From positions 86,784,451 to 86,848,450 of the forward strand of contig CM051027.1 in NCBI GenBank assembly GCA_027627225.1: a stretch of DNA of 64,000 nucleotides, written 5' to 3'. Numbering within the stretch: the stretch's first letter is position 1; every line of letters begins with the position of its first letter. Under the pieces are notes generated by a model that had not been told where the DNA came from, searched no databases, and saw nothing but the letters and a program-made list of their open reading frames with translations. Below are positions 12,001 through 27,000 of the stretch, piece by piece. This DNA comes from Congeria kusceri. Its lineage: Eukaryota; Mollusca; Bivalvia; Myida; Dreissenidae. A program made the translations under genes and the position numbers.

Positions 12001-15000
12001 AATTTGATATGTCACCTGAAAGCCTTAAAACGCTTCAGGAAACTTTACAATTTTGCCTCATAAAAGTTCTCAACCTCAAACAGTGTATTTTGTGAAGTTG
12101 TAATAAGACCTCAATCGTTGATTCACCGAACCAATCTGTGGCGCGTCGTGAGAAAACCAGTCTTAATGCAGGTGCGTAAAGTGTCCGGTTTTCCCACGAC
12201 GCGCCTCAAATGGTACAGAATTGTTGAAACTTAGACTGCGGTAATACAAGCTATGAGTTATGAAACTGTGTCCATGCAATATTGACCAGTAAAAATGTGT
12301 GTAACATAATGAGCTCTATTATTTGCCTAAATGTATGAGTATGGCTTATTATATAAAAACAAATATATACATGTGTGTTACAGATCAGCTTTGATTGTCA
12401 TTCTCATAAATTTACGATAGAAACTAGGTTTAACATACAGTAAATAGCCATGGAACCAGAAATTTCTCAGGCTTCGACTGAACTCTAATACTTACAGGGT
12501 GGTAATAGTTTGGATCTGCACCTTTGGATATCAATCTCAACACTGTCTCTAAATTGTTTGTTCTCACACTGGAGTGTAATTGCTGTAATTTAAAAATATC
12601 ACTGCCAATATTGTCACTACATATATGTATGGGTTATTATATATTCTAAAATGACATAGGCTGATTTTTCTTAAGACAAAGAACACAATTTACTGTTATT
12701 AAATTACCAGTAAACAGCCCAATTTTCGCATAATCATTGTTTTTCTGCTTCTAAACAATGATTTGTTGTTCTGATGCACATGTATTAAAACATTTTATTC
12801 CTATGCACCAGAACTTCTAATCATTGTTTATCAGCAGACAGGCCTTTCTTTACTGCTCTCATGGATCCGAAAGTCGGACCCGTTCCCAATGCCAAATATG
12901 CATAATTTTTCCCAAAATTCCCAACTGTACAAAATCTGTATTTTTTTTTCAAAAATGAAAGTGAAAATATGATTTTTCAATACTTTACAGCTGATTTTTT
13001 CACATTGGACTTTACATTTGGATATCTTCTAATTTTATCATTAACACTGTTTACAAGGGGAGAACACTCTAATGGCCTTGTAATAAAATGGGCAACACAA
13101 AAAAAAACGATTTGTTTGTCCACTGTCATGATGAAATGTAACATGAATTATGGGCAAATATTTTGTAATTTACACAAGTGGATGTGTCAGTTAAATACAA
13201 GGAGGTAAAGATTTCATTTCAAGTTATCAGATATTTTCTTGACCTATTTAATGCAGGTACTACTACACTATGTTTATTGACACATCATTAAAACTAAATC
13301 ATGTAGACTGTAGATCCCACAATTGTATTTTGGTGGAGTTGGTCAGATTTAGTGATGAATTTTTAGAAATATACACAAACTTAAATAAAATAAGACATGC
13401 ACAGGATTACAAACTCAGGTTGCATAGCTTGGTTAGGTACCGTAAATGTCCTTTTTGACGTGCCCTTTTGACACGCAGGGCGCGTATCATTTTAGGACCC
13501 TGCGCGTTTAAATGGAGGCATTTTTTGTTAATTCTGCCATTATCCAGAAATCAAGTTTTCATGTATGCGCACATTCCAATGACGTAATACACATTGGTAT
13601 AGTCTAAATACGGCCCAAGGGCTTTGTCCGCAAGAGAAAATTCACGACGGTACTGTCTAAATTAATATCGTCGATCGACACGAGCTCATTCGCACGACAT
13701 AATGCACAATGGTGCAGTCTAAATTATGAACATGATCGACGTAATGAAATGTGACACTGCAGACGCACATTCTGGTTGACTGCTTTTGACAGCGCTTGTT
13801 GTTGAAACCTCCACGTGGGAAGCGTGAAACTTGCTTTGCATGCGCAAACTGTTATTACATGTTCTTATAATAAATATTCATAATATCGTAAGGAATTCTT
13901 GTGGTCCCATTCACTTGCGTCATATATGGTTGCGTGTAACCCGTATAGTGGGGCATAGGTTTATTTATATATTGTGCAATTCCGGATACATTAATATACC
14001 AGTCTATTTAATTGTTTCTATCTTTAGTTTTTCGTTAATTTTCAAAAAAATAGATCAGCAAAAAATATTTCGGGACCAAAAAATACCCTATGCGCGTCTA
14101 TTAGGTCATGGGCGTCAATAAGGACATTTACGGTATTTATCACAATTTAGAGTTAAATTAAAAATTTTAGTGCCGGTAATCTCTTATTTATTGGTTTGAA
14201 ACTGTACATTTCATCATTATACTTACGATTTAGCGATAATTTTTTTTCCCAATTTTGAAAATTTTACGTCGTGAATTTCCCAATTTAACCAAGGTACTTT
14301 TTCCCAAAAAATTCAGAAAAAGGCTTGGCATATAAACAACTCTAATTCAAATATTACTTCTTTAATTAATCATTTTGTAAGTGAATATTATTTTTGAATT
14401 GAAAGTGAATGTATTGATCATAGAAATATACAACAAGAGGGCCAAATGGCTCTGGGTATCTCACCTGAGTTTAATTAGTCAAACAATTTTCCATGTGTTT
14501 TTTATACGGATATGGATATACTGATACGGGCTGATGGAAATGCGGCCTTAATCATCATGGTTTGAAAAACTGACAACAGATATTCAAAATTTTGAAGTAC
14601 ATATTGAAATTGAAGCTTTCTCGTCAATTTGACCTAGTTTTGGACCCCACATGACCCAGATTCAAACTCGGCTGTGATACCATTTTGACAAATGTTCTGA
14701 CCAAGTTTCATGACGATTGGGAAAATAATTTACTTCTCGAGTTTTAACAATCTTATTCTTCAATTTGACCTAGTGACGTAGTTTGTGACCCACATGACCC
14801 AGATTCAAGCTCAGCCAAGAAACCATTAAGACAAATGTTCTGACCAAGTTTCATGACGACTGAGCAAAAAATGTGACTTCTAGAGTGTAAACAAGCTTTT
14901 TCTTTAATTTGACCTATTGACCTAGTTTTTGACCCCACATGACCTAGATTCGAACTCGGCCGAGATATCATTGGGACAAATGTTCTGACCAAGTTTCATG

Positions 15001-18000
15001 AAGATTAGGCAAAAAATGTGACGTCGAGAGTATTAACAAGCTTTTTATTCAAATTTACCTAGTGACCTAGTTTTTGACCCCACATGACCCAGATTCAAAC
15101 TCGGCCGAGATATCATTGGGACAAATGTTCTGACCAAGTTTCATGAAGATTGGGCAAAAAAATGGAACTTCGAGAGTGTTAATAAGCTTTTCTTCAATTT
15201 TACCTAGTGACCTAGTTTTTGATCCCACATGACCCAGATTCGAACTCGGCCAATATATCATTGGGACAAATGTTCTGACCAAGTTTCATGAAGATTGGGC
15301 AAAAAATGTGACATCGAGAGTGTTACAAAGCTTTTTCTTCCATTTGACCTAGTGACCTAGTTTTTGACCCCACATGACCCAGATTCGAATTCAGTCGAGA
15401 TATCATTGGGACAAATGTTCTGACCAAGTTTCAGGAAGATTGGGCAACAAATGTGACTTCGAGAGTGTTTACAAGCTTTTTCTTCATTTGACCTAGTTTT
15501 TGACCCAAAATGACCCAGATTCGAACTCGGCAAAGATATCATTGGGACAAATGTTCTGACCAAGTTTCATGAAGATTGGGCAAACAATGGGACTTCTAGA
15601 GTGTTCACAAGCTTTTCCTTTAGCCATAAACAGTGTTTTTTTCACCTTTCAGGGACAGGTGGCGGGGCCCATCAGATGGGGAATTTTATGGCACAAGGGG
15701 ATTTTTTTTCCAAATAAAGCTTACATTCTCAGGGGAATTTTTATGTTAAAATAGGGGAAAAATATATACTATTTTAGCAGGGCAATGGGGGCGAATTTCG
15801 GCCCCAAATTGGTCCTAAAAAAAACACTGATACAGTAGATTCCACTTAATTGAATATCGGATAATCAAATATTTCGCTTAATTGAATAGAGATTGAAAAC
15901 ACCAAACCGTTTGCATTCATTCCCATTGTAAAAACTCCGCCTAATCTGATAGAAAATATGGTGTCCTCCAGTTAATTGAATAGCCAATTATCAGTTGTAG
16001 GCGTAAAGTCCGCTCGATAATCTCATAATCTCCGAGGATACGTATCATATCGCAAGTTTTGACAGTCACGCTTCTATGACCGCCTTTGTTATCATTTCAC
16101 GCCACGCATGAATGCAGCGTTGAATGTCACGTGACTAATAGGTGTAATTTGCGGGTCAAGTACAGCGCATACACATCTACAAAGCAATGTAGCCTGTAAG
16201 TGATTATTACAAGTGAATTATTTTTCAAAAGCACCGTATAATGGATAACAAACATCTATGAACGCTTTTCTGCATATTTATTAGCATTCTAAAGTATGAA
16301 ACATTTTGTTACGTAACAGGTTTGACATTAAATCATCAAAATGGATTAAATAAGATCATAACATATCTGATTAATTTTGAAATAATTTAAATATGACTGA
16401 TTTCGCATATATGAATACTCCGGTTATTTGAATATTCGGACGTGACAAATGGGCTATTCAATTAAGCGGAATCTCCTGTATAAGGAAAACTGCCACCCAC
16501 CCCCGGCGGCCATGTTTTTTACCGGACCGGAACCATTTAAAAACTCGGCCGAGATATCATCGGAACAAAGGTTCTGAGCAAGTTTCATGTGACTTCTAGA
16601 GTGTTCACAAGCTTTTCCTATAGCCATCTTAGGAAAACTGCCCCGCCTAAGAACAAAGGTTCTGAGCAAGTTTTATGTTGATTGGGCAAAAATTGTGACT
16701 TCTAGAGTGCTCACAAGCTTTATCTATAGCCATATAAGGAAAACTGCTCCACCTCCTGGCGGCCATGTTTTTCAACGGATTGGAACCATTTTTTTAACTC
16801 GGCCAAGATATCATTAGAACAAATGTTCTGAGCAAGTTTTATGTTGATTGGGCAAAAATTGTGACTTCTAGAGTGTTCACAAGCTTTTTCTATAGCCATA
16901 TAAGGAAAATTACCCCACCCCCTGGCGGCCATGTTTTTCAACAGATCGGAACCATTTTCGAACTCGGCCAAGATAGCATTAGAACAAATGTTCTGAGCAA
17001 GTTTCATGTTGATTGGGCAAAAAATGTGACTTCTAGAATATTCACAAGCTTTTTCTTAAATTTGACCTAGTGACCTACTTTTTGACCGCACATGACCCAG
17101 TTTCGAACTCGGCCGAGATATCATTGGGACAAATGTTCTGACCAAGTCTCATGAAGATTGGCCAATAAATGTGGCCTCTAGAGTGTTCACAAGGTAAATG
17201 TTGACGACGCACGACGGACAACGGGCGATCACAAAAGCTCACCATGAGCACAACCCATGAGCACGTTGTGCTCAGGTGAGCTAAAAAAACAACATTTCAA
17301 GGCAAAGACAGATGTTTAGGGATGTATAGAAAAATGAACAGTATGATAAAACTGTATATTAATATCAATATTGTGGTACAAATACTTTCACTAACTTCAT
17401 TTTTTCACATAGTTTTAGAAGCTACTTAGATGATGACAACAGCAAACTGCAAGGTAATTGTGAGGAGTATATGGTAAAGCCTCCCTTCCACCACTATTAA
17501 CTTTCACTTAACTTCTCCTCCATAAAATACATAGTGTCCAGGGGTTTACTTAAGCAGACGCCCGCTTGCCCGTACCGGGTTAAAATTGCAGCAGACAAGT
17601 GATTTTCCAAATGAGATTGCCCGCCGGGCAAGTCAATTATCATAGAGACATCTCCGATATTTTTCCTTTGCGATTGTTTATCTTCTTTGTGTTAATATCG
17701 ATGTCTTACAGCTATATGTAAAACTGATTTTGATTGGTCGTTCGAGTGGTATCAACCAATCAAACCGCTCGAAACAGGTTCTATTTGGCAATTTCTCCAA
17801 AATCGTGGACAATAGTGATCCAAAGTCGTCAAAAGTTTTTCCAATTTTAAGAAAGTATATAATTTTAATAAGCAAAATCTATCAAATAAACAGACATCAG
17901 AAAAAGAAAGAAAAAAAAAATATGGAAAATAATCATGAAAACGAACTTTCCAGACCTTATGGCTTAATGTCGTTGTATGAATGATTGTGTGAAAAGCAGT

Positions 18001-21000
18001 TTGAAAAATATAGAATATGAAGAAAGCTTGAAGCTGCAAAGCAGGCCTATGAAGAGAGTCTCACTATTTAAAACTGTGACTAATTGTTAATGATTTTACA
18101 TGTTATCTAATAGTTAGATGATGAGATCTGTTCATAAGAAAAAACAGTTGTAAATTCAGATTTGTTTCTGTTGATAGCTTTTATTCATAATAAAAGTCAT
18201 TAAGTTTAATACAATGTTTGCTGAAATACAGCTAATAACACATTTGTATGCTTTAAGTATCAAAAACATTGACCTAAAGATAGGGCAACCTTTTTTCACT
18301 GGGGGCAAGTAGATGTTCAAAGTAACTTGCCCCCCCCCCCCCCCGCCTGGGCAAGTGAAGGGTCAAATCCTTAGGTAAACCCCTGATTGTCCTCCCCAAC
18401 ATACATTGTTCTAGGGTTTCCCCATAGGACAAATTTAGCAGTTTACCTGGCTAATGTCATCAAGAGATGTCACATCTGTGTCCTTGTTCTTGTTGAGAAA
18501 TGACAAAAACTGGTACTTGGCACGAATGAAATCTGCTTTCACAGGACTGTAGAAAAGATGTGCTGATATCAATAACTGTATCAAGCCTCAAGAGTCAAGG
18601 TAACAGTATATATTATAGAATATAAGGTCTCGTACATTATTCCAGTGTGCTAAAAATGCAACCTTTTTCCTTTTTTTAAAAAATTTGTTTAACTTAGGTT
18701 ATAGCAATAGCAAATGTTTCATACTTAGGAATTGTTATGATTTGCTTCTTTTTATGGATATAAAACACTACTTACTTTACACTAATTGAATTAAAATAAA
18801 ACATTAATTATTTCACACTAATGGAATGGAGATCAAATATTAATCATTTCACACTAACAGAATAAAATAAATCATATATTCCACACTATAATGTAATAGA
18901 GTGAAGATAAAACATTACTTATTTCACACTATTTCCTAGTATGGAGATAAAATATTCCTTATTTCATACTAACAGAATTGAGATAAGACATTACTTATTT
19001 CACACATATCGATTGAAGATAAAACATTACTTATTTGACACTAATAGAAATGAGAAATAAACATCACTTACTTCAAACTAATAGAATGGAGATAAAAAAT
19101 AAATTATTTCGCACTAAAAGAATGGAGATAAATATTTCTTATTTTACACTTACAGAGGGAATATTCAACAATTCTTATTTCACATTAAATGAAGGAAGAC
19201 AAAGTGTTTTGTTGACTACACTAGCAGACATTGATCACTCACTGCACTTGGTCCCGGGCGGAGGGTTTGCGTCGGCCATGTTTCTGTGACGGGTCCCAAA
19301 GCGAGTACTCCCAGATGTTGTTGGCCCCGTGACTGTTAAGGTGCTGTACCATCTGAGCATAGGGGACAGGAGATAGACAATAGGTCAAGTATGTGTTCTA
19401 ATGATAACACACGCTTTTAGTAATGACAGGATCATCATTTTCGAATTTGCAGTTTGAAGGATTGAAACATAAGAATAATATGTTTTTTAGCCTTATGGTC
19501 ACCAGGTTTGATGATACAAAAAATATTGTCCTTTTATTTGTTATGGTGATGATGTCACAGTGTTTTTATTTTGTTCAAATGTGGGCCTAATGAAGAAGTA
19601 ATAAGGCGTGTCGTGGGAAAACCAGTCTTAATGCATGTTCGCACAGGCTGATCCAAAACGACACTTTCCAATTTTATGGTATTTTCTGTTCAAAGGAAGT
19701 CTCTTCTAAACATAAATCCACTGTAGGCGGAAAGTGTTGTCCCAGATTTACGCACATGCATTAAGCCAAGCTTTCCCACAACATGCCTCAAATGATTTGT
19801 CTATCTTTAGCACAGGATATGATTTACCAACCTTGCAACTGCTGCACAAAATTTAGATTATTTCACAACATGAATGAGAACTGTTCAGCTTATGAAATTC
19901 TATGAATTTGCCAACCTCATTGCCGAGATTTGACTGGTGCCGACCATAGCTCAAATGAAATCCCTGCCATCATAACAAACCATGTGACCATGATGGATTA
20001 TCCTTATGATTATTTTTTTTTCATTATTGACTCCAAATGACATTTCATTAATCCATTCATAAGTAAAACTTAAAAACACGTAATCCTTCCAGATCAGGAG
20101 GATTTTCTTGTGATGGCAGTGGTTACTCCAGGCTAAAATTTAGCACTAACGAACTTGCAAAATGCTAGTTAATTTGTATGATGCTCACAAAAACATGCAA
20201 GTGAAAAATAGGTGTATGCATGGGGTCTTTTTGGTCCACAAATATCTTGTCAATCTTTATTTAATCAAAGTTGACAATGGGTAGTTGATTTTACTACAAC
20301 TTAAGGGAACTGTGCGAAGATAATAGTTTTTGCAAGTTAAAATATAAGCCACTCACAAATATTTTCTAGTAGCGAAAATAGTTTAATCGAGCCCTGGTTA
20401 CTGTTAACCGCAAGGGCAAGTAACCTCTGCAAGGAGTTTGTAAATTTGCTTAAACTGTCACAAAGGAAATCACCATGCAGTGCTGACTGATACTCACTGC
20501 CAGTTGTGTAGGACACCATTGCCCTTTCTTTGAGGATTTCACTTGGGAAATATGGCGACCAAGACTCCTATGTACACTGCAGCACTCATCACATATCAGC
20601 ACCCCTCGGTTTATTGAAGCCCAACTCGGCTCTGAAATGAGAATTACAATGTTATTAATGGTAAGTAAACATAATTACATTAATCAATAAAATTTCCAAG
20701 GTATAAGCAAAACAATACAATGGAAATTACAATTACGATGCTAGACTTTTTGTTTTTGAGTATAGGAATTGAGTTTTGCACTCATAAAATTTTACATTAA
20801 TTGAGTAAAGGTTGTTTCAGAATTGGGTATTGGTGCAAATACAGCAAATACGCTGCTTATCTGTTGCTCAGCTGCAATAAAATGATAGGAAGCCAGACCA
20901 ATTATATATACCTGCTATCCTTCTAGCCTAATGAGGAAAAAAATGTAGTACAAGGCTTTCGGGGGGGGGGGGGGGGGGGGGATTTTACTAAGTACCTTGA

Positions 21001-24000
21001 GGTATGTTACCACAGTAGCAGCCCCTTAACATTCGGGGATGTTACTAAGTACCTTGAGGTATGTTACCACAGTAGCAGCCCCTTAACAATTATTTTCTGC
21101 AGTCATTCAAAACAGTCACCCAACATAACTATATGTATTACTTTTAACATATTACTTAAGTGCAAGATTATATTTCAACACGCATAGATTATTTAATACA
21201 TAATATAATCTATGCATGTTAAATTATAATCACAGCCAATAAAGGACTTCTTAAATCTTGAAAGCTCTGATTTTTTAATTTTTAACTGCTTTTACAGCAG
21301 ATTTTGATACATATTATTTGTTGTGAAAAAAAAGGAATGAACTTTCATTTTCATGCATTTTCAGAACACAAATTTATATAATGTACAATTGTATTCTCAA
21401 AGCAACAAGCAACCACTCATGAGCAACTGTGCATGCCTTTAATGTACACATGAGCAACTCTCAACAAATGCTAATTGCAGTAGTAATCTGTAACTGCACA
21501 TGAAAGAAATCAACCAGGAAGTGGCAAGGGAATATGCCAGCACAATGCAAGTATGTATTACTCATGCACTTCATGATGTGAGGCTGTGGGAAAATGTGCT
21601 AGGGTATAATGTAAATCATCCAGTAAATCATCCGCACATGATGGTTATAGTCTTGTTGGAAAAGACACCCCAGTCCTGCAAACAATTCATCCACGTCTGT
21701 TATTATCCTCACACACACACAGTTATTATATCAAATAAGAGACAAAATTTACTATCACAGTAATTATCTTAAAACAAATGACCATGGTTCCAATAAACAC
21801 TCTGACAACTGAAACTGGGCTAAGGCACTTGAACAAGGACAACAGAAATTACCCAGTAATCTATATTTGAGGCTTGTTGTGGGAAAACTGGGCACAGTCC
21901 GCACAGGCTGATACAGGACAACACTTTCCACTTTTGTGTTATTTTCTGTTTCAAGGAAGTCTCTTCTAAACATAAATCCACTTTAGGCAGAAAGTGCCAT
22001 CCTAGATTAGCCTGTGTACACTGCACGCCTCATTTATAAATCTATATGAATATGTTATCACTGACAGGGAAACTGTGACTTAACTTGTAATTAAAACTGA
22101 AAATAGCACTTAGAGTACTTTGACTTGGTGTCTGATAAAGAGTGTAATAGTTCTACTGATACTACTGATACTAGCGCTCAAGTAAAAATCTACTAAGTGT
22201 TTGTGTGAGTACACAACACAATTTTTACTTTGAAATTAATACACATGATCTTTCTTAAAGGGACTTGTTCACAGATTTTCGTATTTTTGAAAAATGTCAT
22301 TAAATGAATTTACTTACAAAACTGTCATATCTGGAATAGTTTTAAATAACTATAATAACAAGGAAAAAGATAAAAATAAAAAATTTGCCTGCCCTGGGGT
22401 TCGAACCCGGGACCCCTAGAAGCAAAAGCTAACGCGCTACCACTACACCACGCAGGCTTTTGAATTCGGATGGCAGTTTAAACGCTATGTCGGTAATACA
22501 CGTTTTTGCTAAATTATCTATGAAAAGCGTTACAAACGCTTTATTATTTTTCCAATTTCGATTGACGATTATAAATAAACGAACATATCTTTTTAACATT
22601 TTTCTTAGTCAGGAGTGTTATTTTGCTTGTGTGAATATAATGCATACATTCTTTTTTGAATCTATGACAATTTTTTTGAAAATTGTCATTTTGCCAAACT
22701 GTGAACAAGTCCCTTTAAATGCTGTATTATGGGGGTAAAATGACAGGCAATAATTATCCTGTTAAAAATAACTATTTCTAAACCAAATAACAATTGCCCG
22801 GTAAGAAAAACAAACAGAAAGGAAAATAATAATATTTACAAGAAATAATGTTAAAATTTATATTCTTCAACTTCTTTAATACACATTAATGGTAACAAGC
22901 ACTGTGCAAATATAGCAAGCACTATCACACAGCACAATACACATGATCCACAATGTGCCATTTAGTCTGCCAGCCTGGCATTACAGGATCAGCAGGGAGT
23001 ACTAGTTGCCCTGGTTACAGTCTGGAGGGGCTTATCAGGCTTCTTATCATTTCCTGCCAATCTGGTTCTCAGTTCATTGCTAGACCACTTAGAAGAACAA
23101 ACTGATTATACTGTAACATCATTTACTGCCCTGGTCTTGGAAATACATTGAAAGATAAAATTAGGCTAAATTCTAATGTTCAACTAAGATGTTTAACCTG
23201 TGAATAATATCAAGATTCCAGCAACAAGGCTGTAATCTAACAATAAATTCAAAACACCTGCAAATCTCTAGTCAATGGTTTTACCTGTCAGATAAAGGTT
23301 GTTTTTTATACTAAATATTACACAAACGAAAACAGAACTACCACAATCCTAAAATAAATAATATATCTTCTTTGAACTCAGTTTATGATATACTAGTCTT
23401 GCAATACCAGTATTCTTAACAATTTTATGGATAAAAGGTGTAAATATTCAAATTCATAAGATATTATACACATTGGCACTAAAGTTTGTGAGAACAAAAA
23501 TCTTAATTATTAAGAAAATGATCTATAAACATATGAATCATTTGTATAAACTATTTAGTTTAACTACCTTTTTTAATTCATTCACAAAAAACATCAACAT
23601 AGTTGGAAACACTTAAACATCCATAGCGATATGATACCTTACGATTCATTCCCTATATCAGTTAGAAATAAATACATTTTCACATGCTGGACCACAGACC
23701 AGTAATGTATATCAAGTTATCTGACATTTTACTTTTGTTTTCTTATCAAACAGTTTGTATAATTTAGAGTAAATATAGAAACTCTGTAGGTTTGAAGTCC
23801 TTTTTTAATAAAACATGAACATATCAAACTAACTCACTGAGAACATAACTGATTTATTAAAAATATCCAAAGCAATAAATTAACAAATACATGCTTTGTT
23901 ATTCTCTGTGACCAAATGGTGCAAAATACGTTAACAGAAAGCAATATTATTGTTCAAAATGACATGATGCTTTTTAACCAGGTATTACTGTGGTGTGGAA

Positions 24001-27000
24001 ACACCAAAATTACTCACCTGTCTACTGACAAGTTCATTGCAAAAGCCATTTTGTCCACAAGCAAAAGTCAGTAGTCCAAACAAGAGGGCCATGATGGCCC
24101 AAAGGGCTCACCTGAGTACTGGCAAAGATGAAAGCCTTACTGTTGTGAAAGGCTTGTGGGAATGTACGCCATAATGTCCTTAAATAATTTGTCTAGCTGA
24201 TTTACTCTCATATATAGAACAATTAAGGACCTGGATATATTTTCTCTACCCTGGTATACAACTTTTCGCAGGCAATTTCGGAGGAATAGTGTTAATGCTG
24301 CTGTTCTGAAAGATAATGGCAACCGCTGCGTAAAGGTCATGACATGCTTGCCCGCTTGTTTCAAAGAGTAGAGTGTATTACCATTTACCCGTCCTATATT
24401 GAAATTCGCTTTATATTTTATGGTCATAGACAAATTGTGCAAGTTTGGTCCAGACTGGTTGAAAATGTAGTCCCCGTCTTGCAACACATTCATTTTTGCA
24501 TTAATGTTCACAATTAAGTGGCTATAACTGCTGTGGCCTGTCTCATTGCTGCTTGTGTTGAGATCTTATGGCCATACAAAACATGTGGAAGTTTTATCAA
24601 GATTGAATAAAAAATGATATCTTGATGCACGAAAAATGCAATTTTTGCTTTTTTTTTCACTAACAAAGGGGCCATAACTCTGATGTTTGTTGCCCAATCT
24701 GACCCATTGTTGGCTTCTGCTGCAGTTGTATGATCACATACAAACTGTGGAAGTTTAGTCAAGATTGGAAGAAAATTAAAGTCTCTATGAACAAAAAAGG
24801 CAATTTTTGTCCACATACAAGGGGCCATAACTCCGGGGTGTCTGTGGTCTAACCTTACCCATTTTTGGCTCCTGCTGAAATCTTTTGGTCACATGCAAAC
24901 TGTGCAAGTTTGGTCAAGACTGGAAGAAAAATGAAGTCTTAATCAAGGTAAAATGGCAATTTTTGCCTATTTTTCAACAAAAAAGGGGGCAAAACTCTGG
25001 TGTTTGTGGCCCAATCCGGCCCAATTTGGTAGAGGGTCACCCAAGGAGCATTTCTGTGAAAACTATTTTCAAATCCAGCCAGTGGTTTCTGACAAGAAGA
25101 ATTTTTAAGTTTTCCAGTTTTTAAGCTTTTGGTTGCCATGACAACCAGAGTTTCAAATATATTTAAATAAATTGAAGGAATTTGGTAAAGGATCAACCCA
25201 GGAACATTCCTGCTAAGTTTGGTTAAAATCCGCCTAATGGTTTCAGAGAAGTTGTTTGAAGTAAAATGTTGACGCCGGACTCCAGACACAGACTGACCAC
25301 AATAGCTCACCTTGAGCACTTTGTGCTCAGGTGAGCTAAAAAGCAATTTTTGCATTTTTTCCCACACACAAGGACCCATAACTCTATGGTTTCTGGTCCA
25401 ATTGGGCCCATTATCAATACCAACCAAGATTTTATAGTCATACACAAACTGTGCACGTCAGGTCAAGATTGAATAAAAATCTAGTCTTTATCGCGATAAC
25501 GGGCCAAACTGTTGACGGTATACGGACGCCGCTGGAAAGGTCCCTTATACCAATAGCTTACCGAGCATTTCGTGCTCAGGTGAGCTAATAAAAAATATAG
25601 ATGTTATTCCTGGTAATCCTAATATAATTTGTCATTTAATTATTAATGAAACACTATGTTATGTTGATGTTAAAATATGTTATAATTATATAATAATAAT
25701 TTTATTAACTCCCGACTAAACATCATTGTCGCCCACAACAATTTGATGGACAACTTGACAGGAAGTTTACTTGTCCGATGGTAAAATTACCTGTGTCGGA
25801 CAAGTTGGGCATAGGATTTCCACACTCCTAAGTAGTCATGTGCAAACATGAGTGCATCAGATAAATTGATTTCATCATAAAAATGTAAACTCATTTCATG
25901 TCATTGCAAGGGTTGAGTGTTAAACTATTGTATCTGCTTAACATTTCTATATCAGATACAATAGTTTCGCACAAAACTTCAAAATTTTATATTTGTATAT
26001 TATTTACTTACTAATCATGAGTTGCTCAGTAATATCGAGAATACAAATAGAAAAGGCAGGGCTTTCCTTAGACTTTCAATTTCAAGAGTCAATGACTCTT
26101 GGGGTCAAATTTTCAAGAGTCAAAATCAAATTCCCCAAGAGTCAGATATAAACTTCAAGAGTCGATGCTTTGTGGGTAGTTTATATTTGTTTTCCTTCTT
26201 TTTATTAATATTCGTATTAATTTAATATTTTTGTTTTACAATTTAATATTATTATTTTAATTTATTAATTATTATTTTTTTATCAATTTACTATTATTTT
26301 CGTTTTAATTAATTTAATTTCCTTCTTATTATTGTTATATTATTATCATTATTAGATCTATTATTATCATTATTTATTATTATTATTTATTATTATTATT
26401 ATTAATTATTATTATTATTATAATTATTAAGACAATTTTAGTATATTCGTTACCACTGAAATATTTTTACGAAATCGCATATCATGTACAATAATTAAAC
26501 ATAGGCTTTCCTTCCCTAAGAAATATATAAGTAGTTTTGGTCCGCAATTATTGTTTCACTGTTACAAAGTATATTTACAAGCTGCAATAAAATAATTATT
26601 CAAATGCTAAAGATCGCAAAGTTTTTGCACTACGAAAGTTTTATACAAAAAGAAAAGATTTCAAAGTTCTTGCACTACGAAGTTTTTATTCCCAGATGAC
26701 AGACATGTATATATTTGGTAAAGCAAATGGTCAATACACGCACGCTTTCCACGCATGGAACGTGACGTTGTCTGTGTCAGCATAACTTTTGCGCGCTTTT
26801 CTAGAAAACAAAGGATATACATGAAATACACCGACTATTCAAACAGAAATGTTACGTAAAAGTCAGAATTTTCAAATTTTGGAAATATATTTAACCCGAA
26901 ATATAAAGGAAAGTAATTAAAAAACAATGCCTTTATATTTAGGAACTAAACTAAATGTGGATATTATCAACAACGGAAGCGGTGAGTAAATTGTGTTTTA

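Larger units (their letters stand above)
14433..17284 (+). mobile_element. Helentron/pearl-like element, core B
   Basis: Same type of termini as 2893-4546 (ACAAGAGGGCC; hairpin GAGCACGTTGTGCTC, then AGGTGAGCTAA), but an unrelated core. About twelve units near 145 bp share GACCCAGATTCGAACTCGGC, GGGACAAATGTTCTGACCAA and GAGTGTTAACAAGCTTTTTC. Two elements are inserted inside (15631-15829, 15833-16478). Confidence 0.85.

Noticed and set aside
14433..17284. CRISPR-like regular repeat pattern
   Set aside because: Units are about 145 bp, directly adjacent, without spacers, in a spliced eukaryotic genome; they are the core of a mobile element.
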